Source: Cytobacillus massiliigabonensis
GTDB taxonomy: Bacteria; Bacillota; Bacilli; Bacillales; Cytobacillaceae
Assembly (NCBI RefSeq): GCF_900199725.1
Contig: NZ_LT904902.1
Location: 281,289 to 345,288 of the forward strand
Length of the DNA stretch: 64,000 nucleotides
Direction of reading: 5' to 3'
Part shown: positions 56,230 through 64,000 of the stretch, piece by piece
Layout of the letters: each line of letters begins with the position of its first letter
Numbering within the stretch: the stretch's first letter is position 1
Made by a program: the position numbers and the translations under genes
Notes under the pieces: generated by a model
Database searches by the model: none
Told to the model about the DNA's origin: nothing
The model's input: the letters and a program-made list of their open reading frames with translations, nothing else

Positions 56230-56697
56230 TTGAAAGCCGATAAGAATGTATATCCCCATTTGCGCCCAACGGTAGAAAACCTCTCTCAAGCAATCTTCAC
56301 CGTTAACCGCCATGCAAAAACGGCACCTAATCCAAAATTTTTGTACAAACTAAAGCAAGAGGCTTTATTAAAGCTAATTAAAGAAGGAAAAGCTAAAAAA
56401 ATTGGCCTGCATTTTTCTAGTAACCCTAAATATAGCCAGCAGCAATCAGATGTCCTTGTAGAATGCGGGAATTATTCATTTCATTTACCCCCTACAAAAA
56501 CGGACTTCGAACTATTGCCGCATTTAGGAAAGTTAAATGAATATGTAAGAAATCCGAGGTCCTCCATATCTCTAACCCAAGGAAAAAAATTATTAATGAC
56601 CTACACTGGCCTAAAGGAAAATAATGATTTCCATAATAGCAATAAACGTCCATATGAAAAACCTGTATTCAAAAAGCTTGGAGAAAGCTATTTTTAA
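56230..56697 (+). CDS. ykyB: YkyB-like protein
   Basis: The 155-residue basic cytosolic protein matches the YkyB family (LRPTVENLSQAIFTVNRHAKTAPNPKFLYKLKQEALLKLIKEGKAKKIGLHF). It starts at TTG 56230 with AAAGGAG upstream. Its place beside cheV is as in B. subtilis. No function is known. Confidence 0.88.
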   Translation: MKADKNVYPHLRPTVENLSQAIFTVNRHAKTAPNPKFLYKLKQEALLKLIKEGKAKKIGLHFSSNPKYSQQQSDVLVECGNYSFHLPPTKTDFELLPHLGKLNEYVRNPRSSISLTQGKKLLMTYTGLKENNDFHNSNKRPYEKPVFKKLGESYF

Positions 56698-56706
56698 TTA
56701 AAATAT

Positions 56707-56745
56707 AAAATGCTAGGTAAAGTGATAACACTTTCCTAGCATTTT
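56707..56745. terminator. terminator between ykyB and cheV
   Basis: AAAATGCTAGG (56707-56717) pairs with CCTAGCATTTT (56735-56745), with an inner AAAGTG/CACTTT stem. Confidence 0.92.
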
Positions 56746-56753
56746 TTTCTATA

Positions 56754-57659
56754 TTAAAGAGCGATTTGATCAATTAGCAGTACAAGCTCAGCTATTTCAG
56801 GTTTGCTGACTTGTGCATCGGCACCAACCATTTGACCTTTATGACGAAGATCATCTGTAATTAAGGATGAAAAAATTATGACTGGAACCTTCGATAATGA
56901 AGAATTATCCTTGATTCGTTTTGTTAGATGGTGACCATCCATTTGCGGCATTTCTATATCTGTAATAAGCAGCTGTACTTCATCAGTTATATTCTTTCCA
57001 GATTGTACAAGACTTTCTAAATAATGCAATGCATCCTGTCCATTTTCGAAAAACTCAATATATTGAAAACCAGCTTCCATTAGAGTATCGTGCAATAACT
57101 TTCGCAGTAAAGGAGAATCCTCTGCGACAACAAGACGCTTATTTGATCTTTCACGTTTTCCAAGTTTTTTTACTTGCTGAACATTAATGCCTGTTTCCGG
57201 ATTAATTTCCACAACAATTTTTTCAAAGTCAAGGAGAAGAATCATTTCCCCGTTTAGCTTAATGACACCAATTATTTGACTATCCGGACCTTGGTACATT
57301 TCAGACGGCTTTTCTATTTGTCCCCATGAAATACGATGAATTTGGGTTACACTGTGTACATGAAAAACTATTTTTTGCTTATTAAACTCAGCTACAATAA
57401 ACTTATCCTGTTCAGGACTTTCTGATGGGGGGAACCCCAATGCATTTGCTACATTGACTACTGGGAGTACTTCCCCACGCAGTTCAATAATTCCTTCAAC
57501 ATTTTTATGAGCATGAGGTACTTGAATGATAGAAACAGGATTGATTATTTCTTTTACTTTTATTACATTTATACCAAACTTATTTTTCCCAATTCCAAAC
57601 TCTACTATCTCTAATTCATTTGTACCGCTTTCTAATAATATTCCTTTTTTAGGATCCAC
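56754..57659 (-). CDS. cheV: chemotaxis coupling protein CheV
   Basis: The 301-residue protein joins a CheW domain (about 10-155) to a response-regulator receiver (about 175-297) with the phospho-Asp in LLITDIEMPQMDGH and the Lys in SKPE. It couples receptors to the kinase CheA and adapts by phosphorylation. The sequence follows B. subtilis CheV (ILLESGTNELEIVEFGIG). The start is GTG 57659 with GAAGGG upstream. Confidence 0.95.
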   Translation of the reverse strand: MDPKKGILLESGTNELEIVEFGIGKNKFGINVIKVKEIINPVSIIQVPHAHKNVEGIIELRGEVLPVVNVANALGFPPSESPEQDKFIVAEFNKQKIVFHVHSVTQIHRISWGQIEKPSEMYQGPDSQIIGVIKLNGEMILLLDFEKIVVEINPETGINVQQVKKLGKRERSNKRLVVAEDSPLLRKLLHDTLMEAGFQYIEFFENGQDALHYLESLVQSGKNITDEVQLLITDIEMPQMDGHHLTKRIKDNSSLSKVPVIIFSSLITDDLRHKGQMVGADAQVSKPEIAELVLLIDQIAL

Positions 57660-57753
57660 TTCTATTTCGCCCTTCCTGTGTTTATAATGGTCAGTTATAC
57701 CTATTACTATATCACGAATAATTATTTTTGATGAAAAAAATTTATAAGAATTT

Positions 57754-57775
57754 AGGATTGTTTTATCACAATCCT
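57754..57775. terminator. second hairpin upstream of cheV
   Basis: AGGATTGT (57754-57761) and ACAATCCT (57768-57775) form a perfect 8-bp stem, followed on the minus strand by TAAATTC; it may back up the RDD terminator or lie in the cheV leader. Confidence 0.5.
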
Positions 57776-57787
57776 ACTAAAAAAATG

Positions 57788-57822
57788 AAAATGCTGCACT
57801 GTAATAATCAGTGCAGCATTTT
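57788..57822 (-). terminator. terminator after the RDD gene
   Basis: A perfect 14-bp stem (AAAATGCTGCACTG at 57788-57801 with 57809-57822) carries T-runs. Confidence 0.92.
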
Positions 57823-57846
57823 AAAATGGATTCATTTAGCAAACGA

Positions 57847-58374
57847 TTATTTTTTTATTACGATCGTACTTGCAATTAAATCGTGGAGAGACTGTTTCTT
57901 TTCTGTAAAAGCAGCAATAATAAATCCGATACAAAAGATCCCAGATAAAAAGGAAAGGGCTAAATATCGACCTAAGGATCTCCAGAAAGATATTCGATTT
58001 CCATGAAGGTCTGTTACTTTTAAACCAAGAAGCTTTTTCCCGATTGTCGCCTGCCACTTAGATGCATGTAATCCAGCAAAATATGCAATAGCTACAATCC
58101 AGCAAAGCAAGATTGTAACAACAGTTGCCCCAAGATAAGATCCTAAAAATAATAATGCCTGTTCATCCGATATATCTTGATTGTAATATCCTGGATCTGC
58201 ATACAATTCTAATGCACCTGTTGGAAGAATAAATAGCATATAAATAATAACTGAAATAATTCCAAGAGGAATCCCAACAATGATTGCATCAATTAAATAA
58301 GCTGCAAACCGGATCCAAAACCCACCGTACTCCTTTCTTTCTTCATATGGCTGTTTTTCCAACATGGTTTCCAC
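57847..58374 (-). CDS. RDD family membrane protein
   Basis: The 175-residue protein begins with a short cytosolic stretch and the RDD-type GFWIRFAAYLIDAII start, followed by three helices (about 25-48, 75-100 and 135-160) and the KWQATIGKKLLGLKV loop. RDD proteins are small membrane proteins of uncertain, possibly ion-transport, function. The start is GTG 58374, 7 nt after GGAGG. Confidence 0.88.
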   Translation of the reverse strand: METMLEKQPYEERKEYGGFWIRFAAYLIDAIIVGIPLGIISVIIYMLFILPTGALELYADPGYYNQDISDEQALLFLGSYLGATVVTILLCWIVAIAYFAGLHASKWQATIGKKLLGLKVTDLHGNRISFWRSLGRYLALSFLSGIFCIGFIIAAFTEKKQSLHDLIASTIVIKK

Positions 58375-58570
58375 TGCATAACCTCCAGAGCAAAATTAAA
58401 ATAAGCTGATAAAAAATAGAATAAAATAAACCATTTTAACTATCTTTATAGCTCCTTTTATTATACTCAACATTTCCAATTTATTAACACTACTATTATA
58501 CCATTTTATTGGAAGTGTTAAATGTTACTATATACTTTTTCCTATATCCATTGTAATAATTAAGGCAAAT

Positions 58571-58594
58571 AATAAGGTGAGCTTTTCGCTCACC
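58571..58594 (-). terminator. terminator after the small basic protein gene
   Basis: GGTGAGC (58576-58582) pairs with GCTCACC (58588-58594), with TTATTATTTGCC on the minus strand. Confidence 0.8.
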
Positions 58595-58598
58595 ACTA

Positions 58599-58778
58599 TT
58601 ATTGTCCTTTATATTTGCCATTATTTTTTGGTGCTTTTTCTTTCTTTGCTTTCTCTTTATGCATTTTATTCGCTGCGGCACTTCCAAATTCATGTGAGAA
58701 CTCTGTGTCAAGTACCGCTGAGTCAAAGCCTTTTTTATTTTTTTGCTTCGGATCATCCTTTTTTGACTTTTTTGCCAT
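58599..58778 (-). CDS. 59-residue Lys-rich protein, unrecognised
   Basis: The protein starts MAKKSKKDDPKQKNKKGFDS, carries AVLDTEFSHEFGSAAANKM in the middle and ends in a Lys/Asn-rich tail. The EFSxE segment reminds me of small Bacillus proteins such as YfhD, but I do not claim membership. I chose ATG 58778, with GGGGGA upstream, over an in-frame ATG at 58805. It has its own terminator. It could be a sporulation or nucleic-acid-binding microprotein. Confidence 0.75.
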   Translation of the reverse strand: MAKKSKKDDPKQKNKKGFDSAVLDTEFSHEFGSAAANKMHKEKAKKEKAPKNNGKYKGQ

Positions 58779-58839
58779 TATAAATCCCCCTTTTGTAATA
58801 ATCATTTATATTATTGTTTAATAGGGGGATGATTATTCT

Positions 58840-59718
58840 TTATCGATCCCAATATTTATACAATGCTTGTGTCCCGCTATTTTCCTCCCCTATTTCAGCA
58901 AGCTCTGAATACATTTTTTTCGCCAGGGCGAGTCCTGGAGTTTCCATGCCCATTGCATCAGCTTCGTGCAGGGCGATATTCATGTCTTTAATAAAATGTT
59001 TAATATAAAAGCCTGGGTCAAAATTCCTGTTTATCATTCTTGGTGCTAAATTCGATAAAGACCAGCTCCCCGCAGCACCTGTTGAAATACTCTTAAGAAC
59101 GGTGTCAGGATTCAGTCCTGCTTTTTCTGCATATACAATAGCTTCACAAACACCGATCATATTAGAAGCGATCGCAATTTGGTTACACATTTTTGTATGC
59201 TGCCCTGAACCCGCCTTGCCTTGATAAACAATATTTGTTCCTAAGTGTTTAAACACTGGCTCCATTGCATGAAAGGACTCTTCATCTCCGCCTACCATAA
59301 TAGACAGCCTTCCTTCTTTTGCACCAATATCCCCGCCTGAAACTGGTGCATCTAATGCGAATATTCCTTTCTTTTTCGCTTCAGTATATATTTTACTCGC
59401 AAGTGTAGGTGTGGAAGTCGTCATATCAATAACATATGTATTTTCTTTTCCATTTGGAATAATGCCATTTTCCCCTAAATACACTTCTTCCACATCAGCC
59501 GGATATCCAACAATTGTAATGATAATATTCGACTTTTCAGCTACCTCTTTTGGAGATCCTGCCCATTTAGCCCCTTTAGAAAGCAAATCCTCTGCCTTGT
59601 CTTTCGTCCGAGAATAAACAACTAATGAAAATCCTGCATTTAGCAGGTGCTCTGCCATACTCTTTCCCATGACTCCGGTGCCAATGAAACCAATAATTGT
59701 ATTTTCAATTTGTAACAT
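58840..59718 (-). CDS. ykwC: 3-hydroxyisobutyrate dehydrogenase-like oxidoreductase YkwC
   Basis: The 292-residue beta-hydroxyacid dehydrogenase has an N-terminal NAD(P) Rossmann motif (GFIGTGVMGKSMAEHL), the DAPVSGGDIGAKEGRL substrate motif and the catalytic Lys in GSGQHTKMCNQ (about 170). Substrates of the family include 3-hydroxyisobutyrate, tartronate semialdehyde and succinic semialdehyde; the choice is not visible. I chose ATG 59718 (GAGGGGGA upstream), close to the 288 residues of B. subtilis YkwC. Confidence 0.87.
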   Translation of the reverse strand: MLQIENTIIGFIGTGVMGKSMAEHLLNAGFSLVVYSRTKDKAEDLLSKGAKWAGSPKEVAEKSNIIITIVGYPADVEEVYLGENGIIPNGKENTYVIDMTTSTPTLASKIYTEAKKKGIFALDAPVSGGDIGAKEGRLSIMVGGDEESFHAMEPVFKHLGTNIVYQGKAGSGQHTKMCNQIAIASNMIGVCEAIVYAEKAGLNPDTVLKSISTGAAGSWSLSNLAPRMINRNFDPGFYIKHFIKDMNIALHEADAMGMETPGLALAKKMYSELAEIGEENSGTQALYKYWDR

Positions 59719-59835
59719 AAAGATCCCCCTCTTCAAACGCCAAGACGTTTTTCTTTGTAAATGTCTGAACTTTCTCTTCAATTCTAGCACTGTTTGACAT
59801 TTTTATAAATTAAACTAATTGATTCATCAAAAGAA

Positions 59836-59856
59836 GACTAGGCAAACTGCCTAGTC
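59836..59856 (-). terminator. terminator after the lipoprotein gene
   Basis: GACTAGGCA (59836-59844) and TGCCTAGTC (59848-59856) form the stem; the minus-strand tail is TTCTTTTGATG. Confidence 0.75.
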
Positions 59857-59911
59857 CTTCTCCATATTTCATGCGCTTTTTTAGTATTTCCTTTATGTAA
59901 TGAATTAAACA

Positions 59912-60376
59912 CTATAGCTGTGAAGAGAAGTTTGTTAAAAATGCCTTTGCAAAGACTTCTTCATCATTGAAAACTTCCACTGAAACAGCATCTTCATTGA
60001 TGATCATCTCTTCAATTTCATAAACATGCAAGTCCTTTATTAAGGGAATGGGGTTCATAAAGATAAAATTGTTTTTTTTGTCGACATCGATGTACTCACC
60101 CTTTATGTTAGCACTTGCCCCATACACGATCTCACTCATTCCTAATGCTGATGCAAGTCTGTCATTATGGATAGAAACCTTTACTTTATAAACTTCTTTT
60201 CCACTTAAAATCTTCTCATTAATCTTAAAACGAAATTGCAGTTCATTATTTTTAGTTAAAAAAGCTTCTGCGTGACTGTTAACTATTGACTCCTGATTGC
60301 TGATTGAACAGCCAGTAATTGCAAGTGAAAATGTAATAAAAATCATTTGAAGATTGCGTACTGCAATTCTGTTCAT
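59912..60376 (-). CDS. small lipoprotein, unrecognised
   Basis: The 154-residue protein has a lipoprotein signal ending AITGC (Cys at about 23) and a beta-rich mature domain of about 130 residues. No family is recognised. The ATG at 60376 has GGAGG upstream. It is a single-gene unit between ykwC and ptsI. Confidence 0.7.
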   Translation of the reverse strand: MNRIAVRNLQMIFITFSLAITGCSISNQESIVNSHAEAFLTKNNELQFRFKINEKILSGKEVYKVKVSIHNDRLASALGMSEIVYGASANIKGEYIDVDKKNNFIFMNPIPLIKDLHVYEIEEMIINEDAVSVEVFNDEEVFAKAFLTNFSSQL

Positions 60377-60442
60377 GTGTTGCCCTCCTTTTTCCTACCT
60401 TTTCCTTTTCAAATGATATGTAAACCTCAAAATCAAAAAAAT

Positions 60443-60466
60443 AAACTGACTTTTTTAAGCCAGTTT
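60443..60466 (-). terminator. probable terminator of ptsHI
   Basis: AAACTG (60443-60448) and CAGTTT (60461-60466) form a stem followed on the minus strand by ATTTTTTTGA, about 100 bp after the ptsI stop. Confidence 0.65.
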
Positions 60467-60564
60467 AAAAAGGGGGAAATTGTTAGAGCAGCTTACATGT
60501 TCAACATAAGTGCTTCTATAAGCAATACCCGATTATTTATATGAATAAACCTAATAATAAATTA

Positions 60565-62277
60565 TTATTTTATAATTTTTTTCACTGCATCTAAAACCTC
60601 TTCTGCCGTTCTCATTTTTAAAGCTTCTGCTGCAAGCTTTTCCATCTCATTCTTATTTAGTGCCCTGATTTGCGAGCGTGCCTTTAATATTGAAGTGGCA
60701 CTCATCGAAAATTCATCCAGCCCAAGTCCTAATAACAACGGGATTGCCATTTCATCCCCAGCCATCTCTCCGCACATGCCAGCCCATTTCCCTTCTTTAT
60801 GGGCAGCATCAATAACCATTTTAATTAAGCGCAAAATTGCCGGATTATAAGGCTGATATAAGTAGGAAACTCTTTCATTCATCCGGTCAGCAGCCATTGT
60901 ATATTGAATTAAATCATTTGTTCCAATGCTAAAGAAGTCAACTTCCTTTGCAAATTGGTCGGCTATAATAGCTGTTGACGGAATTTCAACCATTATGCCT
61001 ACCTCAATATGTTCACTCACTGTTACCCCTTCAATTACTAATTTCTGCTTCTCTTCTTCTAATATCGTTTTTCCTTCACGAAACTCATCAAGGGTTGCAA
61101 TCATTGGAAACATAATTTTTAAATTGCCAAAAGAGCTTGCTCTGAGCAATGCTCGCAATTGAGTTCGGAACATATCCTGCTGCTCCAAACATAAGCGAAT
61201 GGCACGAAATCCCAAAAATGGATTCAGTTCTTCTGGAAGATGTAGATAAGGTAACTTTTTGTCTCCCCCGATATCAAGCGTCCGCACAATGACCGGTTTT
61301 CCTGACATCCCTTCTAATACTGTTTTATACGCCTCAAACTGTTCCTCTTCCGTCGGCAGCTGACTTCTTCCCATATATAAAAATTCAGTTCGATAAAGAC
61401 CTATTCCCTCCCCGCCATTGTTAATTACACCTTCAAGGTCATTAGGTGTGCCAATATTGGCGGCAAGTTCAACAAAGTATTGATCAGCTGTGTACGATTT
61501 TTCATTTACAAGCTTTGCCCACTCTGATTTTTGAACCTCATGATTTCTTAATTCTTCTTCATATTCAGAAACTGCCTCGGGTGTTGGGTTAATATGAACA
61601 AGTCCTCTTAATCCATCTACAATAAGTAAGTCTCCATTTTGAATGACTTTAGTAGATTCCTTCGTACCAACTACAGCAGGGATTTCTAATGAACGAGCCA
61701 TTATGGCTGAATGAGATGTTCTTCCGCCAATGTCGGTTGCAAATCCTTTAACAAATTGTCTGTTTAACTGAGCAGTATCGGAAGGTGTGAGATCTTCGGC
61801 AATGATGATAACCTCATCGGCGATCAAACTAGGGTTAACCATTTGGACACCAAGTAAATGGGAAAGCACCCTCTTTGTTACATCTCGAATATCTGCTGCA
61901 CGTTCCTTCATATATTCATTTTCCATTTGTTCAAACATCAAGACGAACATATCTGCCGTTTCTTTTAATGCATACTCAGCATTAACTTGCTCATTTTTAA
62001 TTTTTTCTTCAATCGGATGGGTAAGCTCTGGATCACATAATACGAGTAAATGAGCATCAAAGATTGCTGCTTTATCTGTACCTAGTTTCTTAAGTGCACG
62101 ATCCCGGATAACTTCCAATTCACTTTTAGAGGCGGAGAGAGCAGACTGAAACCGTCCAATTTCCTCTGTTGAATCTTTTATTGTTTTTTTCTCAAAGGAC
62201 AGGTCTGGTTCGATTAAACGATATGCCTTCGCGATGGCAATCCCACTTGACGCAGCAATTCCATTTAAGAAGCTCAT
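60565..62277 (-). CDS. ptsI: PTS enzyme I (phosphoenolpyruvate-protein phosphotransferase)
   Basis: The 570-residue enzyme takes phosphate from phosphoenolpyruvate and passes it to HPr. The phospho-His motif [12 protein letters not shown] (about residue 188) and the PEP-binding C-terminal motifs ([39 protein letters not shown]) are present. The ATG overlaps the ptsH stop by one base (TAATG), so it is translationally coupled. Confidence 0.97.
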   Translation of the reverse strand: MSFLNGIAASSGIAIAKAYRLIEPDLSFEKKTIKDSTEEIGRFQSALSASKSELEVIRDRALKKLGTDKAAIFDAHLLVLCDPELTHPIEEKIKNEQVNAEYALKETADMFVLMFEQMENEYMKERAADIRDVTKRVLSHLLGVQMVNPSLIADEVIIIAEDLTPSDTAQLNRQFVKGFATDIGGRTSHSAIMARSLEIPAVVGTKESTKVIQNGDLLIVDGLRGLVHINPTPEAVSEYEEELRNHEVQKSEWAKLVNEKSYTADQYFVELAANIGTPNDLEGVINNGGEGIGLYRTEFLYMGRSQLPTEEEQFEAYKTVLEGMSGKPVIVRTLDIGGDKKLPYLHLPEELNPFLGFRAIRLCLEQQDMFRTQLRALLRASSFGNLKIMFPMIATLDEFREGKTILEEEKQKLVIEGVTVSEHIEVGIMVEIPSTAIIADQFAKEVDFFSIGTNDLIQYTMAADRMNERVSYLYQPYNPAILRLIKMVIDAAHKEGKWAGMCGEMAGDEMAIPLLLGLGLDEFSMSATSILKARSQIRALNKNEMEKLAAEALKMRTAEEVLDAVKKIIK

Positions 62278-62543
62278 TATTCAGCCAATCCTTCTTTTTT
62301 CAATGTTTCTTCAATACCGGCAATTGCCTCCTGCTCATCACTTCCATCAGCAGAAATCTTAATTTCTCCACCTTGACCAATGCCAAGAGACATAACTCCC
62401 ATTATAGATTTTAGATTCACTGTTTTCGCTTTATATTCCAATTGTATATCAGCATTAAACTTACTTGCTATCTGTACTAATAATGTTGCAGGTCGAGCAT
62501 GGATGCCAGTATCTGCTGTTACAGTAAATTGTTTTTCAACCAT
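62277..62543 (-). CDS. ptsH: phosphocarrier protein HPr
   Basis: The 88-residue PTS carrier has the active His in [12 protein letters not shown] (residue 15) and the regulatory Ser in [12 protein letters not shown] (Ser 46), the target of HPr kinase for carbon catabolite control by CcpA. The ATG at 62543 has AAAGGAG upstream. ptsG, which precedes ptsH in B. subtilis, is absent here. Confidence 0.97.
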   Translation of the reverse strand: MVEKQFTVTADTGIHARPATLLVQIASKFNADIQLEYKAKTVNLKSIMGVMSLGIGQGGEIKISADGSDEQEAIAGIEETLKKEGLAE

Positions 62544-62664
62544 TATCGATCAAACTCCTTTTCATCTTTCCTGAATACAAATTTTTAGTATATACTCCAT
62601 ATATCAACTGTTATTTTTTCCAATGATTGTTATTTCATGTATAGAAAAACTAAAGACCAAACAT

Positions 62665-63894
62665 CTAAGTATCTTTCTTCGAAGATTTTTTAATTTCTTT
62701 TATCTCGCGTTTCTTTTCTTCGATTCTTCTGATAAAATTTGCTTCCTCTTCCTTTGTAGTACGAAAACCGCCATACCTTACTTTTTCATAAACGGAAATG
62801 ATATCACTTGAATCCATGATTCCGATTCGATTTAGCCACTCTGATAAGGACTCGAATGGCTGTCTGCCCATATGAAGCTTTTGTGCAAAATGTTCAAAAG
62901 CAAATATTTCTTTTCGAATTGGATCAGTTGGCGGAATTCTCTTCCCTTTTCGAAAAATTACCGCCTTTTCTTTTATAAAAGAACTCTCAGTTAATAAAAC
63001 AGCTACTGGGTTCGTTTCCCCATTGCCAAGAACCTTATTCTTTCTTCTATAAATGTAGAAAAAGGAAAATAAAAGAATAGCAATAAAAAGAATTGTCCCA
63101 ATAACTGTAGGATCTAGAAATGTATTTTGCCCAAGTTCACCCAGCTCATTTTCTGTTTCAGCATTTTCTTCTAGTTTTTCATTGTCAGTCAGATTGGCAA
63201 TCTTTTTCGACCAGTCTTGAGATTCTGCCCAGTTAAAGAAGGGCTTCGTAATGAAAGTTATAATATGAACCCCTATATTTAGCAATGAAAAAAACAGTGC
63301 TTTAATCGCATTCATTCCACCTGCAAGAATCATTCCGACTGTTCCAATTATAAAGAGTACTGATAAGAACGGAAGAAAAAAATGCTTTTTATTATTTGTT
63401 TTCTCATCCACATCAAGCCAACGTCTTAGAAATCCCCCAATAATGATAAATAAAACTTGGGCAATCATCAATCCGCCAATGGCAGCCATATTTGCAGGAG
63501 AAGAAACACCTGTAAAGAAAAGCATCAGAATCCCTAGAAGAATAGAAAATAAGAGCCAATTTCCTTCATTTTGTTTATCTTGTTCACTTACATGAGATAT
63601 CGTCCGCCAAAATACAAAAAAACTAACAAGAATACTGAAGATGATGGAAAATCCAAGAACATGCCCGACAATTAAAATAGCAGGAATTAAAAGAACAAAA
63701 TATAACTGCTTTCCTCTTTCTTTAAACTTTTCTAATAAAAAGAGAAAGAGCAGGCAGCTAGTAATCATAATAATAAAATAGAATAGTAGCGGTACTTTTT
63801 TTCCGTATAAAGAGTAAAATGGAAAGATAACAAGTGCACCGAAAATTATTTCAATAATGAGCAAATACATCACATTCCAGCCGCTCTTTATCAT
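62665..63894 (-). CDS. DUF4129-type multi-pass membrane protein
   Basis: The 409-residue protein has about ten hydrophobic segments in residues 5-300 and a soluble C-terminal domain (about 320-400: AFEHFAQKLHMGRQPFESLSEWLNRIGI) of the DUF4129 kind. In related clusters such a protein accompanies a MoxR ATPase, a DUF58 protein and a transglutaminase-like membrane protein. The ATG overlaps the stop of the preceding gene (ATGA). Function unknown. Confidence 0.6.
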   Translation of the reverse strand: MIKSGWNVMYLLIIEIIFGALVIFPFYSLYGKKVPLLFYFIIMITSCLLFLFLLEKFKERGKQLYFVLLIPAILIVGHVLGFSIIFSILVSFFVFWRTISHVSEQDKQNEGNWLLFSILLGILMLFFTGVSSPANMAAIGGLMIAQVLFIIIGGFLRRWLDVDEKTNNKKHFFLPFLSVLFIIGTVGMILAGGMNAIKALFFSLLNIGVHIITFITKPFFNWAESQDWSKKIANLTDNEKLEENAETENELGELGQNTFLDPTVIGTILFIAILLFSFFYIYRRKNKVLGNGETNPVAVLLTESSFIKEKAVIFRKGKRIPPTDPIRKEIFAFEHFAQKLHMGRQPFESLSEWLNRIGIMDSSDIISVYEKVRYGGFRTTKEEEANFIRRIEEKKREIKEIKKSSKKDT

Positions 63895-64000
63895 GTCCCC
63901 ACCCCTTTATTCACTGGAGCCTGCCTTAGCATAAGCGCCGCATCCGAGCCATCAAGATTAATCTCTAAAATGGTTGCTCCATTTTTTTGTATGAAGTTGA
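63891..64000 (-). CDS. 3' end of a gene cut by the window edge, possibly DUF58-type
   Basis: An open frame enters from beyond 64000 and ends at a TGA overlapping the next start (ATGA). The visible last 36 residues end LRQAPVNKGVGT. By cluster logic this may be the DUF58 partner of the DUF4129 gene, but the fragment alone does not prove it. Confidence 0.5.
   Translation of the reverse strand, partial: NFIQKNGATILEINLDGSDAALMLRQAPVNKGVGT

Overview
The window is a 64 kb piece of chromosome from an AT-rich Gram-positive endospore former of the family Bacillaceae, related to but not identical with Bacillus subtilis. The evidence is protein similarity to B. subtilis families, strong AGGAGG-type ribosome binding sites, many TTG/GTG starts, short intrinsic terminators after most genes, and sporulation-type small genes (YlaJ, a YjcZ-like protein). 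Gene order largely follows the B. subtilis stretch ptsHI - ykwC - cheV - ykyB - yku cluster - rnjA - def - pdh - speA - ykt/yla cluster - ftsW - pycA - cta operon, read backwards. No rRNA, tRNA, CRISPR, prophage or insertion sequence was seen, so this is core chromosome with small variable spots.

Layout. 0-9.9 kb: a LysM-CAP protein, YugN, then the caa3 oxidase set (ctaM, ctaG, ctaF, ctaE, ctaD, ctaC, ctaB) with ctaA divergent; the ctaA/ctaB intergenic region carries a cluster of TTGTG motifs that look like ResD boxes. 9.9-24 kb: pycA, ftsW, ylaN, glutaminase, ylaL, the PhoH-like ylaK, ylaJ, small yla genes, typA, yktC. 24-28 kb: yktB, yktA, an FMN oxidoreductase and speA. 28 kb: a complete SR1 dual-function small RNA gene with its 39-residue SR1P peptide, a near-consensus promoter, a CcpN-like operator and a cre-like site. 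28.4-36.9 kb: small conserved genes, slp, the pyruvate dehydrogenase operon pdhABCD and ykyA. 37-42 kb: a Gly/Cys-rich YjcZ-like microprotein between two dispersed repeats, def, a HAD phosphatase, a short transcription unit for a 23-residue basic peptide, rpoY-rnjA, ktrC. 42-57 kb: ykuV/ykuU thiol peroxidase pair, ccpC, darB (ykuL), ykuJ, a glutaredoxin with a Fur/PerR-like operator, a degenerate EAL protein, aspA, fadH, ykuE, a PAS-PAS-GGDEF-EAL protein, a PadR-MFS operon behind a 49-bp inverted repeat, and ykyB. 56.7-64 kb: cheV, an RDD protein, a 59-residue basic protein, ykwC, a lipoprotein, ptsI-ptsH, and the start of a DUF4129/DUF58-type cluster cut by the window edge.

How it fits together. 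The window gathers much of central carbon control: PTS entry (HPr, enzyme I), pyruvate dehydrogenase and pyruvate carboxylase at the pyruvate branch point, the citrate-sensing repressor CcpC, SR1/SR1P (gluconeogenic control and GapA binding in B. subtilis), and heme-copper respiration. Second-messenger targets recur: KtrC and DarB bind c-di-AMP in B. subtilis and DarB regulates PycA there; an active-looking and a degenerate EAL protein represent c-di-GMP. Redox and iron homeostasis appear in YlaN, YkuU/YkuV and the glutaredoxin. Two families of dispersed repeats sit in the 3' regions of genes, often immediately behind a terminator T-tract.
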